From: Siniperca chuatsi
Lineage: Eukaryota; Chordata; Actinopteri; Centrarchiformes; Sinipercidae
Assembly: GCF_020085105.1 (NCBI RefSeq)
Contig: NC_058058.1
Span: forward strand, 3,605,587-3,669,586
Direction of reading: 5' to 3'
DNA length: 64,000 nucleotides
The position numbers and the translations under genes are program-made. Under the pieces are notes generated by a model. That model did no database searches and was not told the origin of the DNA. It saw only the letters and a list, made by a program, of their open reading frames with translations. Positions 11,492 to 23,532 of this stretch are shown here, in pieces. Positions within the stretch are counted from its first letter, which is position 1; each line of letters starts with the position of its first letter.

Positions 11492-11973
11492 ATGACTTTG
11501 ATCTGCGTCCTCATCTGGACTCTCCTCTGCTGCTGCTTCACAGGTAAAGTCCAGAGAATCAAGCTCCTCTCCTCTGTGAACATCCGTCCCTCTGAAATGA
11601 AGCCAAACAAAACCATGGCGCTGCTTTATGTTTTTGTCTGTATCCTCAGAGTCCAGAGGCCAGGTCACAGTGACTCAGCCTGGAGCAGTGAGCTCTGCTC
11701 TGGGAGGCTCCGTCTCCATCAGCTGTAGGACCAGTCAGAATGTTTATTATGGTAGCCCATACCACTATTTAGCCTGGTACCAACAGAGAGATGGAGAAAC
11801 TCCTAAACTCCTCATTTACTATGCTAGCACTCGAGCATCGGGGATTCCAGGTCGCTTTACAGGCAGTGGATCAAACTCTGACTTCACTCTGACCATCAGT
11901 GGAGTCCAGACTGAAGATGCAGCAGTTTACTACTGTCAGAGTGAACACTATATAAACAGTCAGCATGTGTTCA
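11492..11973 (+). CDS. Light-chain V gene V3, intact exon
   Basis: Leader 11492-11543 ([17 protein letters not shown]), V exon 11650-11973. The intron's pyrimidine tract is 2 nt shorter than in V1 but the CCTCAG acceptor is intact. CDR1 carries [14 protein letters not shown]2 YAS, CDR3 starts QSEHYINSQ. Domain Cys-Trp-Cys are all present. It is preceded by the octamer-like element about 126 nt upstream. The coding part looks functional, but the recombination signal is degenerate at both ends (next entry), so its use may be low. Confidence 0.92.
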
Positions 11974-12001
11974 CACAGTAAAAAAGCGTCGTACAAAATC
12001 C
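11974..12001 (+). other. V3 recombination signal, degenerate
   Basis: Heptamer CACAGTA (last base changed), 12-bp spacer, nonamer ACAAAATCC. It is the weakest-looking signal of the full-length V genes. Confidence 0.85.
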
Positions 12002-12079
12002 TCCCTCAGTCAGACTGAACAGAAACTGAAGTGACAGCTGCAGCTGGAAGCTACTGCAGACACTGATACACTTCACTGA

Positions 12080-12138
<59 letters not shown>

Positions 12139-12529
12139 GATTCAGATTTACAGGATGAAACAATTACACACAGGACTTACTGGAAAATCATTACATTTGA
12201 AAGTTTGTAAAAAATAGACTCATTACAGATACCAAAACATCAAATTTCATCATTAGTTTCATTGTGGACACAGACAGTTTCTGAACCTTCTGGCAACTTT
12301 TATCACTGAGAAAACAAACAGTGCTGGACTCTTCAAACTCTTTTCAGATTGAGATTTCCAATATTTTACAAGAAGCATCAAGGCCAAGAATGTTCTTTGT
12401 GACAAATTCAGTTGTTTAGAGCAAATCAAGATTAGATAAGATAAGATGTACCTTTATTGATCCCCTGTAGGGGAAATTCAATTTGACACAGCAGCACAAG
12501 GGAATGTAGAAAAAAATTATATACAATAA

Positions 12530-12565
<36 letters not shown>

Positions 12566-13594
12566 ATTTTATCAAGCAAATTAAACATTTAACCATTGTT
12601 TCTTTTAACCACTCATGAACATGTAGTAAAATAAGTTCAATGACAAAAAATGATTTTGGTTGAAATCAAATGACTTTCTCCATCACAGCTTCTCACCATC
12701 CATTCATGTCCCATTATAATCCCATGATGTTATCTGATTTTCCAATGAATAGAAAGGAGCCAAACTGGGACAGGTAATGAGAAAAGTCTTGGTCATGACC
12801 TTTGACCTCAGCTTCATACTGGATCACAGCTATTTCAACTATATGCACTCAAAGGAAAATATGAAGACACAGATCAGCATCAGAAACCTTCATGATCAAA
12901 GATGGCCCAAACAAAACCTGTACATCCTCAAATATCAGAAAATATTGTTTATAATATAAAAACTTGTGTCCTCTAAAGAAAAGATGGATAGGAATTGTAA
13001 TAATAACAAAAGACATAAGTGACCTCTTTGATGTAACTATATCTACATATATGACTATAACTGCACATATATAAAGCATATGCAAAAACTCCATCTGCTG
13101 AGGAAGGTCATGTATTTTGATCCAAAGCTATAGAATAGCTACTGAATGCAGCTTGTGCTGATATGATCATACAAAATGTTTAGTTAAATGAAAGAATTCC
13201 AAATAAAAATATAAATAACTAATGAGAACTAAACTCACCCAGTTAAAAGTTTTAAAGTTATATTTTAGTGAAACACACTGAGGGGTTTCAAAGAAATGAA
13301 GACACATTCAATGACACAATAATAAATAATTTAATACAGTGAGACATTAGTGGTTTCATAAGTTTTCCTTTATTTGAGGTTGAGTATTTTATTTAAATTC
13401 AATACACCTACGTGTAGATTTTGCAAAATTTAAGATCACGTTCATGTTTTGTTAGTTTCATATATTCATTTGTTATTTTTGAGTCTTTTTATTTCAAAGC
13501 CTGAAATCATTTTTATTCAAACATTTGTAGATTTATTGACATGACTGAGTATGTCACAGATATGCCAGGCCTCACAGCCAGTAATCACCCACAC
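12002..13594. other. Spacer after V3 with CA repeats
   Basis: Long (CA)n at about 12,082-12,138 and a second run at about 12,533-12,561, the two flanking a LINE 3' fragment. From about 12,560 the sequence rejoins the common post-V spacer. No gene is seen. Confidence 0.6.
12432..12532 (-). mobile_element. LINE 3' end fragment
   Basis: The plus strand reads 'ctttattgatcccctgtagggg', the reverse of the conserved 3' end of the Rex1/L2-like LINEs here. A sister fragment lies at about 32,365-32,470. It interrupts the CA repeat that follows V3. Confidence 0.6.
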
Positions 13595-13711
13595 CTACAG
13601 GCAGTGGATCAAACTCTGACTTCACTCTGACCATCAGTGGAGTCCAGACTGAAGATGCAGCAGTTTACTACTGTCAGAGTCTCCATTACATCAACAGTCA
13701 GTGGTTGTTCA
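13595..13711 (+). pseudogene. V4, truncated V exon (FR3-CDR3 only)
   Basis: Starts abruptly in framework 3 ([13 protein letters not shown]) and ends at CDR3 QSLHYINSQ, the same CDR3 as V10. Leader, FR1, CDR1 and FR2 are missing; the sequence before it is post-V spacer joined through about 45 nt of unplaced sequence. It cannot encode a domain but could in principle donate sequence in gene conversion. Confidence 0.9.
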
Positions 13712-13738
13712 CACAGTGAAAAGCATCGTACAAAAACC
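13712..13738 (+). other. V4 recombination signal, 11-bp spacer
   Basis: CACAGTG and ACAAAAACC are both perfect, but the spacer is 11 bp, one A short. Confidence 0.85.
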
Positions 13739-13853
13739 TCCTCAGTCAGACTGAACAGAAACTGAAGTGACTGCTGCAGCTGGAAGCTACTGCAGAGACT
13801 GATACACTTCACTGAGTACAATGACATGCTTCACACACATAAAACATACTGTA

Positions 13854-14451
13854 TGTGACTAGTTTTCTCTGTGTTTTCCTTCCCTGGTGTCCTTTGTGTG
13901 TTTTTATCTGTCTCTTTGTGTCTGTGTGTGTATGTGTGCTGTGGGTGTTGTTCTCATTCACTCTCCATCCTGGCTCCTGGTTACCTTCTGAGTACACACT
14001 CCTGCCTCTCATCAAGTTCATCACGTTGCAGTATATTAACCCTGGTTCTTCAGCCACTCATCGCCTGATCGTCTTGTCGTCCTGTGGTAGTATGTGCTCC
14101 AGGCCTCTGTCATGACTTTGTGATTCAGTATGTCCTTGTGACTTTTTCTCGTGTGATTCTCCTGCCTAATCGTGTTTTTCCTTGTGCTTCAGGACCACAC
14201 TCATCTGCCTGCCTGCCTGCTCTCAACCAGCTTTCCACCAGCCATCTCCAGCAAGCCACACCATTCCACCTCACTCATCCACGTAGCTCAGGTCTCCTCA
14301 GCCATCGCTCACCGCCCTCTGCCTTTGCAGGCTGCCTCTCAGCTCACTCAATCTCCATTCCCCATTCCCCTTACAATTAAGACCCACTTTTATATTCATT
14401 TACTCTGGCGTTTGTGCCAGCTTTTGGGTTAAAATCTGCAAAACTGTAACA
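13854..14451. mobile_element. Solo LTR-like fossil, about 0.6 kb
   Basis: Begins TGTGAC and ends GTAACA (TG...CA ends) and is flanked by a 5-bp direct repeat, ctgta, at 13,849-13,853 and 14,452-14,456. A TATA-like stretch near 14,032 fits an LTR. The size, ends and 5-bp duplication suggest a Gypsy-type solo LTR; no internal region is present. Open frames inside it are not genes. Confidence 0.65.
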
Positions 14452-14570
14452 CTGTATATATAAATATTTTAATTTAAATAAATATTTTGAATAGAATAAA
14501 AATAAAATAAATAAAACACTATATACAGTTATTTACATACATATGCCATACATATGACATATTACATACA

Positions 14571-15200
14571 TATTGCCATCTTGGACAGTGTCTCCCACCC
14601 ACTCCATGACGTGCTGGTCAAGCAAAGGAGCACCTTCAGCAGAAGACTCATCCCCTAAAATGCACCACAGAGCGCCAGAGGAAGTCATTCCTGCCTGTGG
14701 CCATCAAACTCTTTAACTCCTCCCTCTAAGGGTTAGTCTGTTTGACCCTAGGTCACTAAACTGGACATTGAGCATTACCTCTCCGCCATAATTAATAATA
14801 ATTGTGCAATATTCTGTGTACTTCTCCTGTGCAATATTAGTTTTCCCATGTTAGTTTTTCTTATTTATTGTTATTGATATTATATACCTCTATTACTCTC
14901 GACAGTACATGCACCTCCGCTTATTACTATTACTTATTACATATTTGGTTACATTGTATTTTATACTGTACTTTCATCATCAACCAGAAAACCTCTTGGT
15001 ACTTGACACTTAGTTTATCTTATACTTATACCGACCTGATACTTAATTTATTTTCTGACCTGTTTTATTGTGTTTATAGTGTATCATATCGTTTTCTAGT
15101 ACTTTCTCCTGTGTGCACTGACGTAAAGGCAAGCTACTGTAACAAAGAGTTTCCCTACGGGGATCAATAAAGTATTTCTGATTCTGATTCTGATTCTGAT
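14571..15200 (+). mobile_element. LINE 3' end, Rex1/L2-like
   Basis: The first 130 nt are the plus-strand counterpart of the RT C-terminus (D-S-V-S-H-P-L-H-D-V-L) also seen on the minus strand at 24,140-24,300. It continues through a 3' UTR to 'ggggatcaataaagtatttctgattctgat', ending in a TGATTC repeat. Strongly 5'-truncated. It is the same family as 23,672-24,836, in opposite orientation. Confidence 0.8.
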
Positions 15201-16251
15201 ATATAACATATACACCCAGAAATCTTTAATGTATAGCAAGGTTGGTTGCAGATTCTGGTATCCACATATCATCAAAGTGAAATGAAACTGTTAAAACTCA
15301 AAAACATTGTTAATAAGTACTTCACTAATAACTCCCAATGGAGTACTACATAGTAGACAATGATGAGTTACTAGAGAATGGACTGGGAGAGGATATACTA
15401 GTGAATCATTAGGTAATGATTAGTTCATGAATATCTGTGAATCGATCATACTGACCTTTTTCTTCATGAGTTGTTCCTGTTAAACTACCAGCTGGTGAAC
15501 AGCACAAAACTAGTAACAGCTCATTCATTACTAATTACTTACACATTACTTACAGTTTTTATGCAAGTAAAGTAATACATCATACTGAGTTAAGTAGTCG
15601 CTCATTACTTCATCATTAGTTTAAGATTACTTAGCCTTTTTGTGCCCCCTCAAGTAGATTGGTGCATCATACTGAGTGGTTACTGAGTACTGAATCATTG
15701 CTGTCCATTAGTTAAATATTTCAGCATTAAGCAACAGTGTTTGGGATTTCCTTTCATTGTTTTCAGATACAAGAACAGCCACAACATACACAATAGTGGT
15801 TAGCATTAGCACTTGGCATTAGCATGTAGCTGACATTAGTTTTTTGCAAGGGTAATAATTGCTTGACATAAGTTAGCGTTTTAGCATTTAACAAGAATCA
15901 TGTTTGTGTATGTGTTTTACCTTTAATCGACTGGTCATCCGTTTCCATATCTTCCACCAGGGGTGTAGAACTAAATTCTGGACCCTGTACATCAGCATTC
16001 TCTATGGGCCCCTCCCCGCATCCACGGCTATTCATTCCAGTATCTTTGTGGGCACTCCTCAAATGAGGGCCCTGTATACTCAGTCACCATTTCCCCCCCA
16101 GACCTAAGCCTATCTTCCACCATGGCTGCCAACAGCGCAGGAGCTGAGTCTTTACACCATGGCAGCAAGCCCCACCCCCAAAGTTCCTGTACTTTTGGAA
16201 AGTGCTACCCCCCGAGCAGGGACTTTTTGAGGGGGGTCACAGACTGGCCTT
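15201..16251. repeat. Unclassified spacer block, copy 1 of 3
   Basis: No gene recognised. The block recurs at about 35,545-36,800 and 41,960-43,285, with small indels. It runs directly into the 1-1,372-type block, so the two together form a larger repeated unit. Short frames near 16,100-16,400 are shared by all copies but match no protein I know. Confidence 0.65.
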
Positions 16252-17599
16252 CTCTGGCACAGCGGCAACAACACATTTTCCCTTACATGCAACTCAGAAA
16301 CCCGACAAATACAACGAGACAGAAAATTCATTCTCAATCTTGGTAACAGCAAACCCATTCTCCAGAGGGTCCATGTACTCACTTTTGTGGAGCTTTCAGT
16401 CATATCACATGATCTTCCTCAGCAGATGGATTTGCTCAGTCGTCACTGAAATGTAGATTTTCGAATTCCCATTCCTCTGAACATTTTTGGACTTCTTGAC
16501 CACGTTGGCTTCAAAGGTAAAAGATTCCATGACAACTGGGCAAACTACTTCTGCTGAGGTGTGAGAACAAATTTGAGAGAAACTTATATTTTGTCTGTGC
16601 TTTATTGATCAACAATAAGGAGCATAATGACGCACAGTAAATATCCACTACATTACTATAGAGCGTTGAAGACTGCCAGATGTTGATATGGAAATTGTTT
16701 TTTTCCTCCATTGCTGAGCTCAGTAACCATGGTAACAAACAGGCATCGCTGCTGAACCATGGCAACAGACAGGTTTCAGTACTAAAGATAAAGTTAAAAG
16801 TGACATTTTGTTCCTCTGATGCATTAATGTTTGCTAAGCAAACTACAAACATATCTGAGTTTTAAAGTAAAAAAATACATTACCTAATATGACAGATGTC
16901 AGGTTTATATTGTTTTACAGTGTGATAAAGATTTCTTGTCTAAAACAGAAAGGACCTCGATGGTGTGTGATTTTACTGTTCATTCAAAATGAACCCTGTT
17001 AACAACTGAGTTACGTATTAAAACTAATCAAATCAAACCTACTCATACAGCATGTTGTTTAAATATAATAGCTATGTTTTAAGATAATCATTTGTAATAA
17101 AGTAAAGTACTTGATCAAGATCAAGGAAAACCCATGAACAATACTTGGCCCAGTAATTGGGCTGAAATTTAAAAACTTTTCTGAACATTTTCTTCAAAGA
17201 GAATACTGCTTTTGCAGTGAAACAAAATGTTTAACTGAAGAAGATTTTAGTCTGAGATAATGTGACACAATCAAGCATCACTGTAATTAAATTAAATTCC
17301 AATCACTAGTTAAATATTTCAGTAAAGTCTACAAGAAAACAGAATTTGGGTTATTAAAGGAGTTAAATGTTCTTATAGTTAACATCCAGTCTGGTTCTCC
17401 CTCCCTGTTCCACAGTGACAGAAAGACAGCTCACTGACTTTGATAACAACTCACCTAACACATTCACAGTTGTGAGGTTAAGTGTTTAACAGTCAGAAAC
17501 TCCACAAATTTAAAAGTAACCATTTAACCCTTACTGAATTGTTAAATGTCTTCAAAATCTTTTAAGTCTCTCACAGTAAAATAAAGGCAAAAAAGATAT
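16252..17599. repeat. Duplicated spacer block, copy 2
   Basis: Matches 1-1,372 at an offset of about 16.23-16.25 kb; the match continues through the LINE fragment and C4. No gene apart from the J relic. Confidence 0.8.
17381..17410 (-). pseudogene. Degenerate light-chain J segment, copy 2
   Basis: Same relic as at 1151-1180, with the heptamer CACAGTG kept at 17,411-17,417 and the nonamer and FGGG codons lost. A single base differs in the relic. Confidence 0.7.
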
Positions 17600-18072
17600 T
17601 TTGTTGAAGGACCTCAGCCTCCTCAGAAAATAGAGGCGGCTCTGGCCCTTCCTGTAAAGAGCTTGAGTGTTCTTAGCCCAGTCCAGTTTATTGTCCATGT
17701 GTACTCCCAGGTATTTGTAGTCCTCAGCAATGTCCACACTGACCCCTTGGATGGAAACCAGGATCACTGGTGCCTTGGCCCTTCGTAGGTCTACAACCAG
17801 CTCCTTAGACTTAGTCGCTTTGAGCTGCAGATGGTTCTGTTCAAACCATGAGACAAAGTTACCCACCACAGCCCTGTACTCAGACTCATTACCACCGCTG
17901 ATACTTCCCACCACAGCAGAGTCATCAGAAAACATCTGAAGGTGGCAGGACTCTGTGTGGTAGCTGAAGTCTGTGGTGTAGATGGTGAAGAGGAAGGAAG
18001 AGAGGACAGTCCCCTGAGGGGCCCCAGTGTTGCTGACCACACTGTCCGACACACAGTGCTGCAGACGCACGT
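17600..18072 (-). mobile_element. LINE reverse-transcriptase fragment, copy 2
   Basis: Duplicate of 1,373-1,842: an open minus-strand frame of about 170 codons with GTVLSSFLFTIYT, FSDDSA and YKYLGVHMDNKLDW. It was inserted before the 16-kb duplication, since both copies have the same ends. Confidence 0.8.
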
Positions 18073-19078
18073 GCTGCGGTCTGCCAGTCAGGTAGTCAAC
18101 ATCCTGATCACCTGATGTTATGAAATATTAGTAATCTGACTCTGAGACAAACCCAGTAACTGTGGATTTCATGGATCAACTGTTATTATTAAGAAAGTAG
18201 TTATTCCTGTAATCTTACACATGGACGCCACTGATGAGATGAATAGGTCTTTCTTTTTTTCTACATACAGAGACTGTGTTGTCCTAACTTTCATTGGGCC
18301 TGTTATTCTAAAACATTCCTGGGGTTAAAATCTCAGATCACAGTCATGTTGTATCACTTTATGCTGATGATAAAATGCTTTTTTATTTCTAATCCTAAAA
18401 ATTAGAAATCAGACGTTCTAATAATTATTCAGAGACCTGAAACTTACAATCATTTCTAGGTACAAATTAAATCTATACAACATATCTATCTTCATCAAGA
18501 GCAGACTTCAGTGATACAAGATAAATGGGTGGTCTTGTCGGGTCTCTGTAAAGATATTATAAAGAATACGGTCTAGACTTGCTCTATAGGAAAAGTGCAA
18601 TGAATTCTGTTATAAATTGGCGACATATATATAAAATTGAATTGAACTGAATTGGTTTTCTATTAAAATTCTTTAATCATTATGGGTATAGTTACCAAGG
18701 TTCATTAATATCAGACAGACCTGCAACGACAATGAAAATCATTTCCCCAGTCATTAAATTATGAAGAATTGAAATACAAAAAGGATAGTCTTGTTATTAC
18801 CGTGGCTTCATGTCATATACTAACATGCGTTCCTAATACAAAACATATGGCAAAGAAGTCATAAGACTTCACTTCACTTTTATAAATAGAAAATAGAAGG
18901 AAACCAATCTTTGATGACACTTTTATTGTTCTGAAATATTAAAACCTTCAACAATACAACAAGCAAGAAAACATTAATGTTGAAACGTGTATTGAGAGAA
19001 AGAGAGAACCAGAGAGAGGGAGTGCAGACTCAGAGCAGTAGCAGTGTAAAACCAGTAGCAGAGTCCCAGTGCGTCAGG
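18073..19078. other. Spacer downstream of C4
   Basis: Same content as 1,890-2,849: short Y-A-D-D motif near 18,360 and a SINE-like tail at about 18,530-18,660. No gene. Confidence 0.5.
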
Positions 19079-19407
19079 TCAGGACTGGGAACACTGGTCT
19101 CTCCTCAGTATCTCTGAGACCCGAGTCTGGGAGGCCTGGGTGGCCTCACAGGTCACAGAGCCCACCTTCCTCCACTGGTCTGCAGGGAGCCTCAGGGTGC
19201 TGCTCCAGCTGTAGCGGCCGTCCTTCTCCAGCACCCCGGGGCTCCTGCTCTCCTCCCAGCTGCTGCTGCTGCTGCCGTCCACCTTCCAGGCCAGACTCCA
19301 GTCTGAGGGGAAACCCTAATTGGCCAGGCACATGAGCGTGGCCTTCCCCTGCAGCAGCTCCTCGCTGGAGGGTGGCAGCACCGTCAGGGTGGGGGTGACT
19401 CGACCCA
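19079..19407 (-). pseudogene. Light-chain constant exon C4, nonsense and splice-site loss
   Basis: Duplicate of C1. It has the same TAG after LMCLAN, so the nonsense change predates the 16-kb duplication. In addition the acceptor is changed: the minus strand reads CTCCACTG|TGGGTCG, with no AG at the junction, where C1 has ctgcag. The downstream frame is kept (five-Ser run, [22 protein letters not shown]). No J lies between it and V5. Two independent defects make this a secure pseudogene. Confidence 0.9.
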
Positions 19408-20240
19408 CAGTGGAGAGAGGGTTTAATAAAGTTTACATGAGGGAAAATAAACTCCACCCTGTTGGTCTTCCTCAGATTGAATGAAACTGATCTTTAACAT
19501 TTCACTTCCCTTTGAGCTCAATAACTATGGCAACAGACAGGAATCACTGTTGAACCACGGCAACAGACAGGTTTCAGTACTAAAGATAAAAAGTTTCCAC
19601 TGGCAGACTTTTACTCTGAGGCATTTTCTTCATATTCTGAGTTTTATATCGCAAAATATTACACATAAGATGAAGACTGTGAGGTTTTGATTGTTTTAAC
19701 TATCTCAAATAATTTCTTTTCTCTATCCAAAGCCTCATAAATGATGATATGTGTTTGTTCTTATCATGTAAGCAGGAATCATCACTGAACAGTCAGGCAT
19801 CATTACTGAAACATTCAAATGAATATTGTTAACTACTGAACTACTTTTTCAAACTAATAAAATTCTCACAAATAAACACGTCGGATGACTTTAAAATCAT
19901 TAGTCTGGGAGAAAGATCGAGTAATAGCCATGAACATTAAACCGGAGGTCTTGAGCCAAAATATTAAAACTTAAAAATATTTTCTTCATACAGAGTAATG
20001 CAGAGTAGTTTTCTACAATGAACTGATAAGAATGCAAAAAATAAAAGTTACATTTTTTGTGCAACAAGATTTTTTAGTGTAGTGGATTTTAGTCTGGTTA
20101 ATTACACCGTGAAGCCTTCATGAATTGTTGCAAATACATAAAATTTCAAATGTCAGACACAATAAGAAAATAAGTATTGATCCATTGGTAAACAGCATCA
20201 TCAGAGTCCCTGTTGGAGTCAGTCAGAGCATTTCCATAGA
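19408..20240. other. C4-V5 spacer
   Basis: No gene or J segment. A minus-strand GGAAGTGAAA motif (19,500-19,509) lies about 95 nt upstream of the C4 exon. Confidence 0.55.
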
Positions 20241-20372
20241 GAGACACTTTGCATCAGAAGCACCATGCTCCAGTGCTCTGGGAGAGTTTATAGTCCTGAG
20301 AGTTGAACACTGGATGACTGACAGCTGTCCTTCATGACAACAGAAGCCACAGAAATCCTCCGCATCAAAAAC

Positions 20373-20845
20373 ATGACTTTGATCTCCGTCCTCATCTGGA
20401 CTCTCCTCTGCTGCTGCTTCACAGGTAAAGTCCAGAGAATCAAGCTCCTCTCCTCTGTGAACATCCGTCCCTCTGAAATGAAGCCGACAAAACCATGACG
20501 CTGCTTTATGTTTTTGTCTCTGTATCCTCAGAGTCCAGAGGCCAGGTCACAGTGACTCAGCCTGGAGCAGTGAGCTCTGCTCTGGGAGGCTCCGTCTCCA
20601 TCAGCTGTAGGACCAGTCAGAATGTTTATAGCTCAGACCGTTTAGCCTGGTACCAACAGAGAGATGGAGAAACTACTAAACTCCTCATTTACGCTGCTAG
20701 CACTCGAGCATCAGGGATTCCAGATCGTTTTACAGGCAGTGGATCAAACTCTGACTTCACTCTGACCATCAGTGGAGTCCAGACTGAAGATGCAGCAGTT
20801 TACTACTGTAAGGTGCACACATCATCAACAGTCAGTGGTTGTTCA
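20373..20845 (+). CDS. Light-chain V gene V5, altered CDR3 frame
   Basis: Leader 20373-20424 (MTLISVLIW), V exon 20532-20845. Short CDR1 class ([10 protein letters not shown]), E-T-T-K-L-L instead of E-T-P-K-L-L, and CDR2 starting AAS. The second Cys is followed by KVHTSSTV because the germline CDR3 is one base shorter than in siblings, shifting the last codons. As the V 3' end is trimmed and refilled on joining, this need not disable the gene, but it changes the usual CDR3 start. The domain is otherwise intact. Confidence 0.9.
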
Positions 20846-20873
20846 CACAGTGAAAAAGCGTCGTACAAAAACC
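20846..20873 (+). other. V5 recombination signal, 12-bp spacer
   Basis: CACAGTG, 12 bp, ACAAAAACC; all canonical. Confidence 0.95.
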
Positions 20874-20951
20874 TCCCTCAGTCAGACTGAACAGAAACTG
20901 AAGTGACTGCTGCAGCTGGAAGCTACTGCAGAGACTGATACACTTCACTGA

Positions 20952-20994
<43 letters not shown>

Positions 20995-22046
20995 ATTTCA
21001 TCAAGCAAATGAAACATTTAACCGTTGTTGCTTTTAACCACCCATGAGCATGTAGGAAAATAAGTTCAATGACAAAAAAATGATCTTGGTGTAGTCAAAT
21101 TACTTTCTTCATGACAGTTTCTCACCATTAATTCATGTCCCATTAAAATCCCATGTTCTTATCTGATTTGCAAATGATTCAAGAGGAACCAACCTGGGAC
21201 AGTTAAGGAGAAAAGGCTTGGTCATGACCTTTGACCTCAGCTTCATACTGGATCATAGCTAATTCAACTTTATTCAAAAGAAAATATGAAGACACAGATC
21301 AGCATCAGAAATACCAAATAGAATCTCATTTACCTCAGGAGTTTAGAGATAACTGGGAGATTTTCCATGAAAGGGTTAACCCATGTTAGAGCACTCAAAA
21401 GATAAGTTTAAAAGCTTACATCTATTTCTAAACAGAGAAAATAGGTATTGCAGTCTTTTCTCTGCAGCTAGCAAACTTTAAGATATAATGATACATAACA
21501 GTTTGCATCCAGTAAAATGACTTAACAGCACAACACTATTTTAAGCATCACAATACAATGACAAACATACAACACTGAAATTAAATCTTTGTGTAAAAAT
21601 CTGAGATAAGAACCGAGTGATTTTGTTTTAACTTTAAACTGTATTGAGTAATGTAGATTTAAGTAAACTACACTTTTAAACATCAAATGGCTCCCTTCAT
21701 CCATCATTCACACCTTGTTTATACCTGCATTAATGTAATCCCAGAGTGTATTAATAAAACCATCACCACTGGAGTGAAAGTCTTACATTGACATCAGTTA
21801 TAATCTTGCACTGATGAAATGAAGGAAAAGGCATCTTCATGAAATATGATTTAATTTGAAATTACGCTTTTATTTTCGCAGGATTAATAGCATGAGCATT
21901 ATTACAACAATGAAACGTCACTACTTAAAGTTGAATAATGTTAAAACGATCTGATGACAGAAAGAGAGAGACAGTGTTGCAGAGTGCAGCCTGAGAGCAG
22001 TAGCAGAGTAAAACCAGTAGCAGAGTCCCAGTGAGTCAGGTCAGGA
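20874..22046. other. V5-C5 spacer
   Basis: (CA)n at about 20,954-20,990. From about 21,310 it aligns with 9,440-10,180, but homopolymers and short repeats are systematically shorter (see findings). No gene. Confidence 0.6.
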
Positions 22047-22350
22047 CTAGGGACACTGGTCTCTCCTCAGTGTCTCTGAGAGCGGAGTCTGGCAGCCCTG
22101 GGTGGCCTCACAGGTCACAGAGCCCACCTTCCTCCACTGGTCTGCAGGGAGCCTCAGGTGCTGCTCCAGCTGTAGCGGCCGTCCTTCTCCAGCACCTGGG
22201 CTCCTGCCCCTCCCAGCTGCTGCCTGCGTCCACCTCCAGGCCAGACTCCAGTCTGAGGGGAAGCCCTTGTTGGCCAGGCACATGAGCGTGGCCTTCCCCG
22301 CTGCAGCTCCGCTTGAGGGGGCAGCACCGCCAAGGTGGGACGGGCATCAC
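22047..22350 (-). pseudogene. Light-chain constant exon C5, many short deletions
   Basis: Recognisable as a C2/C3-type exon (acceptor cctag|[41 protein letters not shown]). It is about 15-30 nt shorter, with losses in the Ser run, the SRSPGV codons and several G or C runs that break the frame repeatedly. No J is seen. The deletions fall almost only in homopolymers and short repeats, as in its flanks, so an unpolished assembly stretch is a real alternative to decay. Confidence 0.75.
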
Positions 22351-22890
22351 CTAGGAGACACCAATCAGCTTAGAGGACAGGGACTGATTCTGTTGGTCTT
22401 CCTCAGATTGAATGAAACTGTTCTTTAACGTTTCACTTCCTCTGAGCTCTGTAACCATGGCAACCAAGCCATCACTGCTGAACCACAACAACAGACAGGT
22501 TTCAGTACTAAAGATAAAAAGTTTGAACTGGCAGACTTTATTCTGAGGCATTTTCTTCATATTCTGAGTTTTATATCGCAAAATATTACACATTAGATGA
22601 AGACTGTAGCTTTTATTGTTTTAACTATCTTAAATATTTCTTGTCTCAATCAAAACCTCTTAAACGATGATATGTGTTTTTTCTTCATTTCTCAAAATTA
22701 TGTGTTTGTTCTCTTCACGTAAGCAGGAATCATCACTGAAAAGTCAGGCTTCATTACTGAAACATTCAAATGAATATTGTTAACTACTGAACTACTTTTC
22801 AAACTGATAAAAACTGGTTGATCCATTGATTAACAACATCATCAGAGTAATCCAAGTCCCTGCTGGAGTCAGTCAGAGCATTTCCATAGA
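22351..22890. other. C5-V6 spacer
   Basis: No gene or J segment; matches 10,503-10,980 with shortened runs, then jumps to the V6 upstream region. Confidence 0.5.
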
Positions 22891-23022
22891 GAGCCACTTT
22901 GCATCAGCAGCACCATGCTCCAGTGCTCTGGGAGAGTTTATAGTCCTGAGAGTTGAACACTGGATGACTGACAGCTGTCCTTCATGACAACAGAAGCCAC
23001 AGAAATCCTCCTCATCAAAAAC

Positions 23023-23505
23023 ATGACTTTGATCTCCGTCCTCATCTGGACTCTCCTCTGCTGCTGCTTCACAGGTAAAGTCCAGAGAATCAAGCTCCTC
23101 TCCTCTGTGAACATCCGTCCCTCTGAAATGAAGCCGACAAAACCATGACGCTGCTTTATGTTTTTGTCTCTGTATCCTCAGAGTCCAGAGGCCAGGTCAC
23201 AGTGACTCAGCCTGGAGCAGTGAGCTCTGCTCTGGGAGGCTCCGTCTCCATCAGCTGTAGGACCAGTCAGAATGTTTATGTTTCGAGCAACAACCACATT
23301 TTAGCCTGGTACCAACAGAGAGATGGAGAAACTCCTAAACTCCTCATTTACTATGCTAGCACTCGAGCATCAGGGATTCCAGGGCGTTTTACAGGCAGTG
23401 GATCAAACTCTGACTTCACTCTGACCATCAGTGGAGTCCAGACTGAAGATGCAGCAGTTTACTACTGTCAGAGTTATCACTACATCAACAGTCAGCGTGT
23501 GTTCA
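23023..23505 (+). CDS. Light-chain V gene V6, intact
   Basis: Leader 23023-23074, V exon 23182-23505 with standard splice sites. CDR1 carries [11 protein letters not shown] (long class), CDR2 YAS, CDR3 starts [10 protein letters not shown]. Conserved Cys, Trp, Cys present. Octamer-like CTTTGCAT about 126 nt upstream. The recombination signal is one base short in the spacer and the 3' flank also has shortened runs, like the stretch before it. Confidence 0.95.
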
Positions 23506-23532
23506 CACAGTGAAAAGCGTCGTACAAAACCT
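23506..23532 (+). other. V6 recombination signal, 11-bp spacer
   Basis: CACAGTG, 11-bp spacer, ACAAAACCT. Both deviations are single A losses, so sequencing error is possible. Confidence 0.8.

Noticed and set aside
11342-11668. Minus-strand frame of 108 codons across the V3 leader, also seen in part at 58,424-58,657
   Set aside because: It is the antisense of the V promoter and leader; no protein signature, and explained by the conserved V sequence on the other strand.
13855-14432. Several plus-strand frames of 65-98 codons
   Set aside because: They lie wholly inside the solo LTR-like fossil, which has TG...CA ends and a 5-bp flanking repeat; no domain.
16122-16403. Overlapping frames on both strands near 16.1-16.4, 36.6-36.9 and 43.1-43.5 kb as an exon
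   Set aside because: No consistent frame between copies, no splice sites fitting, and no recognisable protein.
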